From Marinifilum flexuosum (GTDB lineage: Bacteria > Bacteroidota > Bacteroidia > Bacteroidales > Marinifilaceae), in contig NZ_RAPQ01000008.1 in assembly GCF_003610555.1 (NCBI RefSeq), forward strand, positions 1,604,490-1,668,489: 64,000 nt of DNA. Direction: 5' to 3'. The notes under the pieces are model-generated. The model searched no databases. It saw only the letters and a program-made list of their open reading frames with translations, and was not told the origin of the DNA. How positions within the stretch are numbered: the first letter of the stretch is position 1; every line of letters starts with the position of its first letter. This document shows, one piece after another, positions 35,811 to 45,901 of this stretch. The position numbers and the translations under genes were made by a program.

Positions 35811-37052
35811 ATGAAATTCGATAACATTATAATAGGTGGTGGGTTAAGCGGACTCACATGTGGAATTAAATTGGCGGAGCAGGGAAAAAAATGTGCGATT
35901 GTTTCATCTGGTCAAAGTGCAATTCATTTCTTTTCGGGTTCTTTTGATTTATTGGGTAAGGCAAATGGAGAAGAGGTTACAAACCCTTTGGAAAGCATGA
36001 AAAGCTTGCCTGAAAATCATCCATACAAAAGGGTAGGATTAGATAAAATAGAACGATTAACAAATGATGCTTTGCATTTGTTGGTTCGTTCGGGTTTAAA
36101 TTTAAATGGTCAAGCCGATAGAAATCACTATACTTTAACGCCTATGGGTGTAATGAAACCAACTTGGTTGACTTTAAGTGATTTTACCAGTTTCGATCAA
36201 AAGGACAGTTTTCCCTGGAAAAAAGCAGTAATCTTAAACTTTAGTGGATTTCTTGATTTTCATACACTCTTCATTAAAGATGGATTAAAAAAGTTTGATG
36301 TTCACGCACAAATCAAAACTGTTTCGATGAAACAGTTTGATGCAATTCGTAAAAATCCTAGCGAAATGCGTTCAACAAATATTGCGAAAGAATTTGATAA
36401 AGAAAATGCTATTGAGGAATTTGCTCAGAAAGCAAATGTCCTAAGTGATGGATTTGATGTGGTAATTCTTCCTGCTGTATTTGGATTATTTAACAAGACA
36501 ATTGCAGATAAGCTAAAAGAGAAAATCGAAAAGCCAGTTCTTTTGTTACCAGCCATACCACCTTCGGTTCCAGGTATTCGAACACAGATTACATTGCGTG
36601 AAAGATTTCAGGAATTGGGAGGAACATATCTGTTGGGAGATAATGTTGAAGAAGGAGTTTTTGAAAATGGCAGGTTATTGGAGATTAGAACCAATAATCA
36701 TGGAGATATAAAATTTGAAGCAGACCAATTTATTTTGGCAAGTGGAAGTTTTTACAGCAAAGGAATTGTGGCAACTCACGATAAGTTATACGAACCAATT
36801 TTTGGTTTAGATATTGATGGCGATAGCAATCGTGAAAAATGGTTTGATGAAAAGATCTTTAACGATCAGGCGTTTATGCATTACGGTGTAAAAACCGATC
36901 AGAAATTTCGAGCGTTGATGAATGGTGAACCTGTAGAAAATTTATATGTGGCAGGTTCTGTGTTGGGAGGAGCAAATCCTCTTAAAGAAGGAAGTGGAGC
37001 AGGTATAAGTTTACTTACATCTCTTCATGCGGCTGAACAAATTTTAAAATAA
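35811..37052 (+). CDS. glpB: Anaerobic glycerol-3-phosphate dehydrogenase subunit B
   Basis: 413 residues. Flavoprotein subunit with DNIIIGGGLSGLTCGIKLAE at the start, the GlpB-typical HFFSGSFDLL region and a C-terminal NLYVAGSVLGGANPLKEGSG that closes the flavin site. It receives electrons from GlpA and passes them to the Fe-S subunit GlpC. Spacing to both neighbours is under 10 bases, so glpABC is one operon and the complex is complete. Confidence 0.94.
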   Translation: MKFDNIIIGGGLSGLTCGIKLAEQGKKCAIVSSGQSAIHFFSGSFDLLGKANGEEVTNPLESMKSLPENHPYKRVGLDKIERLTNDALHLLVRSGLNLNGQADRNHYTLTPMGVMKPTWLTLSDFTSFDQKDSFPWKKAVILNFSGFLDFHTLFIKDGLKKFDVHAQIKTVSMKQFDAIRKNPSEMRSTNIAKEFDKENAIEEFAQKANVLSDGFDVVILPAVFGLFNKTIADKLKEKIEKPVLLLPAIPPSVPGIRTQITLRERFQELGGTYLLGDNVEEGVFENGRLLEIRTNNHGDIKFEADQFILASGSFYSKGIVATHDKLYEPIFGLDIDGDSNREKWFDEKIFNDQAFMHYGVKTDQKFRALMNGEPVENLYVAGSVLGGANPLKEGSGAGISLLTSLHAAEQILK

Positions 37053-37059
37053 CAGGACA

Positions 37060-38319
37060 ATGAAAAAGGAAATATTTGAACCATATAACGTTAGTGATAA
37101 CAACTTTGAACAATGTGTCAAATGTACAATCTGTACCGTTTATTGTCCGGTATTGGAAGTAAATCCTGATTATCCTGGACCAAAACAATCGGGGCCTGAT
37201 GGGGAGAGAATGCGATTAAAAGATCCAGAGTTTTATGATGAGGCTTTGAAGTTGTGTTTAAATTGTAAGCGCTGCGAAGTTGCTTGTCCTTCAGGAGTTA
37301 AAATTGGAGATATTATTCAATCTGCTCGCATAAAGTATAGCAAGAGCAAACCAAAACTTCGCGATATGATTCTTGCGAATACAGATATTGTAGGAACCAT
37401 GGCGAGTACATTTGCTCCAATTGTGAATACAGCAGTTGCGCTGAAGCCAGTACGTAAAGTAATGGATAGTGTGTTAAAGATCGATCATCATCGCATGTTT
37501 CCAAAGTATACAGGTTTGCGTTTTGAAACCTGGTATCGCAGATATGCAGAAAAGAAACAGCAAGAGTTCAAAAAGCATGTTAGTTATTTTCATGGCTGCT
37601 ATGTGAATTATAACTTCCCTCAGCAGGGTAAAGACCTGATTAAGGTAATGAATGCTGCAGGTTATGGTGTACACCTTTTGGAGAAGGAAAAATGTTGTGG
37701 TGTTGCATTAATTTCTAATGGATTAATTAAACAGGCAACCAAACAAGCCAAACACAATGTTGAGGCATTCAAGAAATCAATTGTAGATAAAAAGATGCCA
37801 GTGATTTCAACATCATCAACTTGTATATTTACCATTCGCGATGAATACCCTCATTTATTAGGAGTAAAAAATGAGGAAATAAGAAATGATAGTGAATTGG
37901 CGACACGTTTCTTATTCCGATTGATTGATGAAGGAAAATTGAATTTGGTATTTAAAAAGAATTACAAAAAAAGAATTGCATATCACACTCCTTGTCACAT
38001 GGAAAAATTAGGTTGGTCTATTTATTCCACTTCGCTTTTGAAAATGATACCAGGAGTTGAATTGGTTCAGCTTGAGTCACAATGTTGTGGGATAGCGGGA
38101 ACTTATGGATTTAAGAAAGAAAATTATCAAACATCTCAGGAAGTTGGTAAGCCTTTATTCGATCAGATAGAAAACTCTAAGGTTGATTTTGTTGCCACAG
38201 ATTGTGAAACCTGTAAATGGCAAATAGAAATGTCAACATCTAGCAAAGTTCAACATCCGATATCTATTCTGGCAGAAGCAATAGATGTTGAATCTACAAT
38301 GAAGCTATGGCAAAAATAA
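37060..38319 (+). CDS. glpC: Anaerobic glycerol-3-phosphate dehydrogenase subunit C
   Basis: 419 residues. Membrane-associated electron-transfer subunit. Two 4Fe-4S ferredoxin sites lie at the N-terminus (CVKCTICTVYCP and CLNCKRCEVACP). Two CCG domains follow (ending EKCCGVALIS and ESQCCGIAGTYG), which belong to the heterodisulfide-reductase-like fold. It feeds electrons from GlpAB to menaquinone. No terminator hairpin is obvious after it. Confidence 0.94.
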   Translation: MKKEIFEPYNVSDNNFEQCVKCTICTVYCPVLEVNPDYPGPKQSGPDGERMRLKDPEFYDEALKLCLNCKRCEVACPSGVKIGDIIQSARIKYSKSKPKLRDMILANTDIVGTMASTFAPIVNTAVALKPVRKVMDSVLKIDHHRMFPKYTGLRFETWYRRYAEKKQQEFKKHVSYFHGCYVNYNFPQQGKDLIKVMNAAGYGVHLLEKEKCCGVALISNGLIKQATKQAKHNVEAFKKSIVDKKMPVISTSSTCIFTIRDEYPHLLGVKNEEIRNDSELATRFLFRLIDEGKLNLVFKKNYKKRIAYHTPCHMEKLGWSIYSTSLLKMIPGVELVQLESQCCGIAGTYGFKKENYQTSQEVGKPLFDQIENSKVDFVATDCETCKWQIEMSTSSKVQHPISILAEAIDVESTMKLWQK

Positions 38320-38569
38320 GCGTGTAGCAGAGCAAAATATTTTATTTTTAAGTTAGGTTAATGCCGTAATTATTGGATTATTTCGATCCACTGGTTGCGG
38401 CATATTTTTTGCGAGTAAATATTCTTTTAAAATTTATACTGATTTACAGGCTTGATTTGGGCAAAAAATAGGAGAATCCCTACTTGCGAAATTCAATGTG
38501 GTGATCTATTTTTAACGCCCAATATTACGGACAACTATACCTTAAAATAAAATTAAATAAAGAATTAAA

Positions 38570-39967
38570 ATGAGTGCAGAACAAGTGAGTACGGGAAAAG
38601 AAAAGTTCTCAAGAGCTTTTTGGGTGGCCAATTCTGTTGAGCTTTTAGAAAGAGCAGCATACTATGGAGTTTTCATTGTTATAACCATATACCTTTCAAG
38701 AATTTTAGGTTTTACTGATATCGAGGCAGCAATGATTTCAGGTCTGTTTTCAGCAGGTTTGTATCTTTTACCTACATTTAGTGGAGCTTTAGCTGATAAA
38801 ATGGGTTTTAGAAAAGCCTTGTTGTTGGCTTTCACATTACTAAGTATTGGTTATGCAGGATTAGCAATTTTACCAACCATGTTGGAAGCTGCTGGTTTGG
38901 TTGAATATACCGAAGTAACCAAGTTTACCGGATTAGAAAAAACGAGTTGGAAATGGATGATTGTACCAATTGTTATTGTGATAATGGTTGGAGGGTCGTT
39001 TATTAAATCTGTAATTACCGGTACAGTTGCCAAAGAGACAACGGAATCGAATCGTGCAAGGGGATTTTCTATTTTTTATATGATGGTAAACATTGGTTCA
39101 TTCTCGGGAAAAACCATTGTAAAACCATTGCGTGAAGCTATGGGGAACGAAGGATTGGTAAACCTAAACTTCTTTTCTGCAGCAATGACCTTGGCAGCCG
39201 TTTTTGCAGTATTCTTCTTCTTTAAGACTTCAAAAACAGAGGGTGAAGGAAAATCATTAAATGAGATTTGGCAAGCATTAACAAGAGTAATTGCGAATGG
39301 TCGTTTGGTTGCGTTAATTCTTATTGTTACAGGGTTCTGGATGGTGCAGCATCAGTTGTATGCAACCATGCCTAAATATGTATTGCGTATGGCAGGTGAA
39401 GGAGCTTCTCCATCATGGTATGCCAATGTAAATCCATTGGTTGTAGTACTTTCGGTAGGATTGATTACTCAGTTAATGGCAAAACGTACTGCACTTCTAT
39501 CCATGACCATTGGGATGTTTATTATGCCAGTTTCTGCTTTGTGTATGGCAGCTGGTAACTTACTAAATGTAGAGTCTGTTGATTTGGGATTGTTTAGTAT
39601 GCATCCGGTAGCATTTATGATGATTGTAGGTATTGTATTCCAAGGATTGGCAGAATCATTTATCTCTCCTCGATTCCTGGAGTACTTCTCTTTGCAAGCT
39701 CCTAAAGGTGAAGAAGGTTTGTATTTAGGATTTAGTCACTTGCATTCTTTTGTATCTTCCATTTTAGGATTTGGATTATCAGGTGTTCTTTTAACAAAGT
39801 ATTGTCCTGATCCAACATTATTTGATAGTAGAGCAGAATGGGAAGTAGCATCGGCAAATGCACATTATATTTGGTATTATTTTGTTGGAATTGCTGCAGT
39901 ATCAGCAATTGCCTTAATCGTTTACGGTAGAGTGACTAAAAAACTAGATGCACAGAAAGCTGCATAA
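38570..39967 (+). CDS. MFS transporter, POT/PTR-like
   Basis: 465 residues with twelve predicted helices. Helix 1 has ELLERAAYYGVFIVITIYL, matching the E-R-x-x-Y-Y-G signature of proton-coupled oligopeptide (POT) transporters, and the loop 2-3 motif GALADKMGFRKALL is the general MFS one. POT-type proteins usually carry di- and tripeptides with protons. The position after glpABC could mean a role with glycerol-3-phosphate, but a 250-base gap and the POT signature argue for an independent unit. Substrate uncertain. Confidence 0.8.
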   Translation: MSAEQVSTGKEKFSRAFWVANSVELLERAAYYGVFIVITIYLSRILGFTDIEAAMISGLFSAGLYLLPTFSGALADKMGFRKALLLAFTLLSIGYAGLAILPTMLEAAGLVEYTEVTKFTGLEKTSWKWMIVPIVIVIMVGGSFIKSVITGTVAKETTESNRARGFSIFYMMVNIGSFSGKTIVKPLREAMGNEGLVNLNFFSAAMTLAAVFAVFFFFKTSKTEGEGKSLNEIWQALTRVIANGRLVALILIVTGFWMVQHQLYATMPKYVLRMAGEGASPSWYANVNPLVVVLSVGLITQLMAKRTALLSMTIGMFIMPVSALCMAAGNLLNVESVDLGLFSMHPVAFMMIVGIVFQGLAESFISPRFLEYFSLQAPKGEEGLYLGFSHLHSFVSSILGFGLSGVLLTKYCPDPTLFDSRAEWEVASANAHYIWYYFVGIAAVSAIALIVYGRVTKKLDAQKAA

Positions 39968-39994
39968 TAAAAGTAAAACATAAAAAATCATAAG

Positions 39995-40020
39995 CCGTCT
40001 CAGTTGAGGCGGTTTTTTTT
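39995..40020 (+). terminator. Terminator after the MFS gene
   Basis: CCGTCTC (39995-40001), loop AGTT, GAGGCGG (40006-40012), then eight T. Almost the same stem recurs at 56553-56584. Confidence 0.88.
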
Positions 40021-40331
40021 GTAAATTTTGTGAATGTCTTTGATTGATATGCTTGGAGCCGTGTGGTTTTTGGAAGAGTCAGGATGAAGTAAAATGTGGC
40101 CCCCACAAAATAGCATGAGGGTGACATGAGTGTAATTGAGCACAATAGAAATATTTGTAGTATGGGACTTGGGTTGTATTGTAAGGGGCTGAAAAACAGC
40201 GGAATGAATATAAGAGGTCATGTAGGTAGATTGACTGTAATTGTAATGACATTTTAATTTGAAATTTTCACTTTATAAGATTTTTTGCATCTTTGACCAG
40301 CCTATATTAACCACTTAAGAAAACTTAACCC
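40021..40331. other. Intergenic region before the second sigma locus
   Basis: About 310 bases without a credible gene; the open frames on the minus strand here lack family features. CATCTTTG (40288-40295), with TTTT 19 bases upstream, is a weak match to a -7/-33 promoter for the sigma gene that starts at 40332. Confidence 0.4.
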
Positions 40332-40904
40332 TTGAAAAATCATACCCAAAATATTGATTTTCTGATTCGAAGACTATCTGTTGATTCTGATGAGCGTGCT
40401 TTAGATGAGCTTTTTCATATTTATTACGATAGGCTTTTAACAGCATCTTTTGTATTGGTGAAAAGCAAAGATTTGGCAGAGGAGGTTGTTGCTGATGTAT
40501 TTTATCAAGTCTGGCAGAATAGAGAGAAGCTACAGGAAGTGAAAAATCTTGATAATTATCTATTTATTAGTGTAAAGAATCGTTCCTTAAACTGTATCAA
40601 TAAAGAGCAAAAGGTTGGTAAAGATTCTATTGATGAATCAGTCTCGAATAAAATAAGCGAGGAAAATACAGCCGAAGATGTAATTATTGCAAAGGAATTA
40701 CAGGATAAGATTACTCAAAGCATTGAAAGTTTACCACCCAAGTGTAGAGAAGTTTTTCTGATGATTCGTTTTGAAGGCATGAAGTATAAAGAAGTGGCTG
40801 AAAAACTGAAAGTATCTGTAAATACTGTAGATACACAAATGGGTATTGCCATAAAAAAGCTAGCAGAAATGATTGGCTACAAAGGTAAAATGAAAAAAAG
40901 ATAA
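40332..40904 (+). CDS. ECF RNA polymerase sigma factor (FecI type), TTG start
   Basis: 190 residues. Sigma region 2 (ALDELFHIYYDRLL, DLAEEVVADVFYQVWQNR) and region 4 (LPPKCREVFLMIRFEGMKY, then a helix-turn-helix EVAEKLKVSVNTVDTQM). The reading frame contains no ATG before region 4, so the start must be the TTG at 40332 (KNHTQNIDFLIRRLS follows) or another rare codon. It controls, with the FecR protein next to it, the SusC locus downstream. Confidence 0.9.
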   Translation: MKNHTQNIDFLIRRLSVDSDERALDELFHIYYDRLLTASFVLVKSKDLAEEVVADVFYQVWQNREKLQEVKNLDNYLFISVKNRSLNCINKEQKVGKDSIDESVSNKISEENTAEDVIIAKELQDKITQSIESLPPKCREVFLMIRFEGMKYKEVAEKLKVSVNTVDTQMGIAIKKLAEMIGYKGKMKKR

Positions 40905-40972
40905 TTTTTTTCATTTTTTTTTTAGTGGAAGCTTAAAGAATTACTGTCTTAAAATTGAACTACAAGAATACA

Positions 40973-42001
40973 ATGACGGAAATGGATAAAATAAATCAGT
41001 TAATAGCAAAGCAGTTTGCTGGAGAAATCTCTGAAAAAGAGGCTGGCCAATTGGGGGATTGGCTTAAAGCTTCATCAGAGAATGAAAAGCTATTTAATGA
41101 TTTAAAAGCGGAGTGGGAGAATCTGGACTTGAAAAGCTCGATTTCAGATAAATCACGAGTTTTAAATAATGTAAAATCTAGAATAAAAGCGGAAGAGCAA
41201 GATAAAAAAGTAGCGAAGAAACTTTTCAGTCGTTCCTGGTATCATATTGCAGCTTCTGTAATTGCTTTAATTTCGATTTCAGTAATTGCATGGCATCAAG
41301 TTCAGGATCCTTTTTCAATTCTAAACACAATGGGTTACGAGGTGAACGAGTGTAATCCTGGTCATCAAAAAGAATTAATGCTTGCCGATGGAACTCATAT
41401 TTTTTTGAACGGAGATAGTCGTATCAAGTACAAAAGGAATTTTACGGGTAATGAAAGAAATGTGTTTTTACAGGGAGAAGCTTTTTTCAATGTTGCCAGA
41501 AACGAGCAAAAGCCTTTTGTGATTGGTCTAAAAAAGGCAGAAGTGAAAGTTTTGGGAACTTCGTTTAATGTTAAGGCATATCCGGAAGAAAAAAAAATGG
41601 AAACTTCGGTATTGACCGGAAAAGTTGCATTTACTCATACTCAGGGAATGTTGAAGAAGAAGCAGGAAAGTATGTATTTGGTGCCAGGACAAAAGGGAGT
41701 TGTTGATCGTAGTGATAAATCCTTTGATAAGTTACAGGTTGATAACGAAAAGGATGTGGCTTGGATAAATAAGAACTTGCACTTTGAAAACACCACTTTA
41801 TTAGAAATAACCAGAACCTTATATAGAATGTATGGTGTGAATTTTAAATTTACAGATGGCAGTTTGAAAGATTTAAGAATCACAGCAAATTTCGAAAATG
41901 AAAAATTGGAAGAAGTCATTAAAATTCTTGAAATGACCAGTGAATTTTCATATAAAATGGAGAATAACTTGGTTATATTAGGAACAAAAGGTGATTTTTA
42001 A
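40973..42001 (+). CDS. FecR-family anti-sigma factor
   Basis: About 342 residues from the ATG at 40973 (a TTG at 40955 is also possible). Sigma-binding N-terminus (INQLIAKQFAGEISEKEAGQ), one membrane helix (about 86-103, WYHIAASVIALISISVIAW), periplasmic FecR domain (ELMLADGTHIFLNGDS, FLQGEAFFNV) and a C-terminal STN-like part (DLRITANFENEKLEEVIKIL). Partner of the ECF factor upstream; a hairpin separates it from susC. Confidence 0.92.
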   Translation: MTEMDKINQLIAKQFAGEISEKEAGQLGDWLKASSENEKLFNDLKAEWENLDLKSSISDKSRVLNNVKSRIKAEEQDKKVAKKLFSRSWYHIAASVIALISISVIAWHQVQDPFSILNTMGYEVNECNPGHQKELMLADGTHIFLNGDSRIKYKRNFTGNERNVFLQGEAFFNVARNEQKPFVIGLKKAEVKVLGTSFNVKAYPEEKKMETSVLTGKVAFTHTQGMLKKKQESMYLVPGQKGVVDRSDKSFDKLQVDNEKDVAWINKNLHFENTTLLEITRTLYRMYGVNFKFTDGSLKDLRITANFENEKLEEVIKILEMTSEFSYKMENNLVILGTKGDF

Positions 42002-42032
42002 TGGACTAGGTGTTTTAAGTAAACACAAAAAA

Positions 42033-42064
42033 AATACCAAAGAATGGCAGTTCTTCGGTATTTC
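42033..42064 (+). terminator. Hairpin between second anti-sigma gene and susC-like gene
   Basis: AATACCAAAGAA (42033-42044) pairs with TTCTTCGGTATT (42051-42062), one mismatch. The T-run is short (TTTC). It occupies the same site as the hairpin at 10953-10983 in the first sigma locus. Confidence 0.55.
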
Positions 42065-42071
42065 AACTAAC

Positions 42072-42082
42072 ATGTAGTAAAT
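42072..42082 (+). promoter_or_regulatory. ATGTAGTAAAT motif, copy 1
   Basis: ATGTAGTAAAT lies 66 bases before the susC-like start. Identical copies stand at 45615 and 47458. It contains a start codon followed at once by two stop codons, so it may be a start-stop element, or simply a protein-binding site. Confidence 0.4.
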
Positions 42083-42137
42083 TTACTTGTCAAGTAAAAA
42101 TGTAATTGAAACAAGCGCAATTGCTTCAACTAGCATT

Positions 42138-45100
42138 ATGTACGACAAAATTAGGAAAAAATATCGATTCAGTACAAACAAATTTTCAACTGTTTGTAAA
42201 ATATCTGTTATTAATAATGGATGTAAGGTATTGGTAGGCTTAGTTTTCAAGCTTTTCCTAGTTGTAATTTCTTTCGAAACTTATTCCCAGTCCATACCAA
42301 TTTCTTTAAATTCGATGGGGCAAAGTATGCCACTTGAAGTTTTTTTTCAGGAAATTGAATCGCAGACTAATGTATCCTTTGTTTATAATACAGATAGAAT
42401 TAAGGGATATTTTGCCAATATTCCGGATAAAGAGGTTCTTCCTCTTGAAGAATTGTTAAGTCTGGTGCTTCATCCACAGGGATTTTCATTTGTTCTATAT
42501 CAGGATAAAATTATTATTAGAAAATCAAGTGGTCAAGTTCCAGCTTCTAAATTGAGAGCTGCAAATCCAACAGATGTAGCTCGAATGGTTAAAGTTCAGA
42601 AAATCATGATTGGTAGAGTTCTTTGCGATGAAGATGGTCTTCCAATAGTTGGAGCATCTGTTAAGGTAAAGAATGAAGCTCGAGGAACAGCAAGTGATAA
42701 AGATGGTTATTATACATTAAACTGCCTGGTTGGGGATACAATAATATTTTCAGCAATTGGTTTTAATAGTAGGGAGATTGTAGTTGGTCTTAAAATGATT
42801 GAAGACATTCGATTAAGTACCGATGTAATCAACCTTAAAGAAGTGAATATTATTGGCTATGGTGAGGAAGCCAAAGAGGAACAAATAGGTGCGGTAAGTT
42901 CCGTTACCAATAGCATGACCGGAGAAGTTCCTAATAATTTGGATGAGACCTTGGCAGGTACTGCCAGTGGGGTATGGTTTCAAAAGAGTTCTGGTGTTCC
43001 TGGTAGCTCATCTACCATTGCCATTAGGGGAGTAACCTCATTACAGCCAGATGCCAATAGTCCATTGATTGTAGTGGATGGGGTTCCACTGTTTAATACA
43101 GAGGAAGGATTGAGTCGGATAACTTATCAAACTGTATCGGGTGGTCAGGCATTTGGATTGTTTGATAACTACGTTTACAACGATCTTAGGGAAAGCACAT
43201 TCTTTCAAAAGAATGGATTAAACGTTGTGAATCCTGAGGACATTGAATCAATTAGTATATTGAAAGATGCTTTCTCGACTTCCATATATGGTTCGAGGGG
43301 AGCAGCAGGGGTTATTCTGATTAATACGAAACATCCTGGAAAATTTGGCTTAAAAGTTAATCTCTTAATGGAAACAGGAATTTCTAAACCTGTTAATAAT
43401 CCTGATTTGATGAATGGAGAAGAGTATTCATCGTTTTATTCCAACTATTATAGCCAGCTTAAGAAAAAAGAAGTTGTTTTTCCGAATGATATTAATACCA
43501 ATTGGTACGATAAAGTGGTGCGAAATGCTACAAGTAATAAATTGGCTTTGTCCATACAAAATAAGAAACACAATGGTTTTTTATACTTTAGTTTTTCTCA
43601 TTTAACTCAGGAGTCATATGTAATTGGGGCAGATTATAAAAGATATACTGCAAGATTTAATTTTCAGCAAAAAATCAATAACCGATTTTTAATAGAATCT
43701 AATATATCGCTGACAGCAGAGAAGAATAATTCCTTATTGGCTCCCAAAATTTATCGTGATGCAATATTAAAAGCTCCTAATTTGCCAATATATAATTCAG
43801 ATGGAGGATTTAACTTTTCTACAGAAGGAAATCCATATGGTGATTATACTGAGAATCCAGTGGCAATGGCTCAAAATGATAAAGGAGAAATTCTAGATAA
43901 CTATATCATTGCGAATGTATATGCGGATTTACAAATTGTGAATAATTTGTCATATCGTTGTGATCTTGGAGTTAATTTAATTGAAACGGATGCTTTGTCA
44001 TCTTATCGAAATAGTTATCAAAATGATGAGAAACTAACCATTGAAACAGATGGTTATTCAAGAAAATATGTAATTACGAATACATTAACTGGAAATAAGT
44101 CATTTGGAGATCATAAGCTAAAGTTTGTTTTAGGGCAGAGTTTTGAACATTCAAGACAAAAGGAAGAACAATTAAATTATCAAAGCTCATATAGAATTAA
44201 TAATCGAAATAGTTATGAATTAACAGATTATTCCACAAGTAAGAGAAAGCATGCCTTGGCATCTTGGTTTGGAAGATTAAATTATAATTACAAACAAAAG
44301 ATTTTTACAGGAATCAGTTACAGAATTGATGGATCATCTCGTTTTAACAAAGACAATAGATATCAAATATTCCCAGCCTTTTCAGCAGGATATATTGTTT
44401 TAAATAAAGAAGGGGAAGAGATCATCAATAACTTAAAACTGAGAGCGAGTTTCGGTTATTCAGGAGTGGAACAATCCACATATACCTATGGAGCCTTAAG
44501 GACTTACGAACCTCATCAGGACGAATTGACTTATGGAAATAAGAACATTATTACAGAAGCAAGAAGCTCAAGCTTCAATTTGTCGTGGGAGAAAACTGAG
44601 AATTTTGATGTAGGAATCGACATGAGTCTACTGAGCAATAATGTTCATCTTAACTTAGATTATTATTCTAAAAAAGTAAATAACTTGCTGTTGTTTACGG
44701 ATGTACCAGCAATATCTGGTTATACAAAACAATGGGTGAATGTTGGTGCAATGAAAAATACAGGAATAGAGTTGACTTGCGATGCCAAAATTCTAGGTGG
44801 AGAATTAAGCTGGGATGTGTTTCTTACCGCTGCTTATAATCGTAATAAGGTATTGGAAATTAATCAGAATGGTTATGAAGTATGGGGGGCAGATAAGGCA
44901 TACAAATATTTTGAGGAAGGAAAGGAAGCAGGGCAATTTATGCTATATCAATGGGAGGGTGTAAATCCTGAAAATGGAAATCCATTATGGCGATATGCTG
45001 ATGGAACTTTAAGAGAGACTCCTCCAACGGATTTAAATGATAGAAAAGCTCTGGGCTCCGGAATTCCAAAATATTCAGGAGGTATTAGTAATGTGGTGTC

Positions 45101-45587
45101 ATATAAAGGAATAGAATTTAGTGCTTTTTTAGTTTTTGCTGAAGGAAAAAAACTAATGAATGGTACAGCTGCAATATTAAATACCTACACAACAACCGAA
45201 GTGAATAATTTATCAGTTGATGTTCAAAATTACTGGAGAAGTGAAGGGGAAATAAACAGTCGTCCGGCTTTGTTTAATAAATCCATCACGGCACAGAATA
45301 ATTATACCACCAGTCGAACAAGTTCAAGATTTTATGAAGATGCATCGTTTATAAGATTGAAAAAACTTGTGTTGGCTTATAATTTTCCGATGAAATTCGT
45401 TAAGAAGTTAAAATTGGATAAAATTAAATTGTATGCTCAGGCAACCAATTTATTTACCATTACCAACTATTCTGGTTTAGATCCGGAAGTAAGTGCTTTT
45501 GGAGTTTCATCACTCTTATCAGGATATGATGAGATAACGATGCCTCAGACCAAAACATACAGTCTTGGTTTGCGAATTGGTTTTTAA
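42138..45587 (+). CDS. SusC/RagA TonB-dependent transporter with STN domain
   Basis: About 1149 residues from the ATG at 42138; a TTG at 42087 would add 17. A signal anchor near residues 30-50 is followed by an STN domain (about 60-130, LEVFFQEIESQTNVSFVYNT), a carboxypeptidase-regulatory-like domain (GRVLCDEDGLPIVGASVKVK), plug (IRGVTSLQPDANSPLIVVDG, ILKDAFSTSIYGSRGAAGV) and barrel ending ...LRIGF. STN marks it as the sensor for the FecR/ECF pair upstream. Unusually, no SusD gene follows it; the next gene encodes a kelch-like lipoprotein. Confidence 0.94.
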   Translation: MYDKIRKKYRFSTNKFSTVCKISVINNGCKVLVGLVFKLFLVVISFETYSQSIPISLNSMGQSMPLEVFFQEIESQTNVSFVYNTDRIKGYFANIPDKEVLPLEELLSLVLHPQGFSFVLYQDKIIIRKSSGQVPASKLRAANPTDVARMVKVQKIMIGRVLCDEDGLPIVGASVKVKNEARGTASDKDGYYTLNCLVGDTIIFSAIGFNSREIVVGLKMIEDIRLSTDVINLKEVNIIGYGEEAKEEQIGAVSSVTNSMTGEVPNNLDETLAGTASGVWFQKSSGVPGSSSTIAIRGVTSLQPDANSPLIVVDGVPLFNTEEGLSRITYQTVSGGQAFGLFDNYVYNDLRESTFFQKNGLNVVNPEDIESISILKDAFSTSIYGSRGAAGVILINTKHPGKFGLKVNLLMETGISKPVNNPDLMNGEEYSSFYSNYYSQLKKKEVVFPNDINTNWYDKVVRNATSNKLALSIQNKKHNGFLYFSFSHLTQESYVIGADYKRYTARFNFQQKINNRFLIESNISLTAEKNNSLLAPKIYRDAILKAPNLPIYNSDGGFNFSTEGNPYGDYTENPVAMAQNDKGEILDNYIIANVYADLQIVNNLSYRCDLGVNLIETDALSSYRNSYQNDEKLTIETDGYSRKYVITNTLTGNKSFGDHKLKFVLGQSFEHSRQKEEQLNYQSSYRINNRNSYELTDYSTSKRKHALASWFGRLNYNYKQKIFTGISYRIDGSSRFNKDNRYQIFPAFSAGYIVLNKEGEEIINNLKLRASFGYSGVEQSTYTYGALRTYEPHQDELTYGNKNIITEARSSSFNLSWEKTENFDVGIDMSLLSNNVHLNLDYYSKKVNNLLLFTDVPAISGYTKQWVNVGAMKNTGIELTCDAKILGGELSWDVFLTAAYNRNKVLEINQNGYEVWGADKAYKYFEEGKEAGQFMLYQWEGVNPENGNPLWRYADGTLRETPPTDLNDRKALGSGIPKYSGGISNVVSYKGIEFSAFLVFAEGKKLMNGTAAILNTYTTTEVNNLSVDVQNYWRSEGEINSRPALFNKSITAQNNYTTSRTSSRFYEDASFIRLKKLVLAYNFPMKFVKKLKLDKIKLYAQATNLFTITNYSGLDPEVSAFGVSSLLSGYDEITMPQTKTYSLGLRIGF

Positions 45588-45901
45588 AATAAATTGTCAA
45601 GTAAATAATCAAAAATGTAGTAAATGAAAATGTTACCCTGTCTGGCAGGGCATGGTAATCCTTTCATGATTTAGTTACAAATATTGGTCTGAATTGAAAA
45701 TAATATCAATCAATAGATTGGTAAGTGGGGATGTTATATGCCTCTAAAATACAGGTCGATTTTTGTTATTGGTTTGATAATTAATGAAGTATTCTTGGTT
45801 TTGTTCACAAATGATGGAGTAGAAACTACTTTTTAAATGAAGTGAATCAAGCCAGTAAAAAGTTTTGAATTAACTCAAATAATAACCTAAAATTAAATTT
45901 T
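45588..45901. other. Intergenic region with hairpin and ATGTAGTAAAT copy 2
   Basis: 314 bases. ATGTAGTAAAT recurs at 45615-45625. CCCTG (45636-45640) pairs with CAGGG (45646-45650), with an outer TTAC/GGTAA extension, making a possible weak terminator of the susC-like gene. The rest is AT-rich and should contain the leader of the next gene. No coding frame. Confidence 0.45.

Noticed and set aside
37060-38319. Heterodisulfide reductase or lactate-utilisation subunit instead of GlpC
   Set aside because: The fold is shared, but the gene sits directly behind glpA and glpB with a 7-base gap, which settles the assignment.
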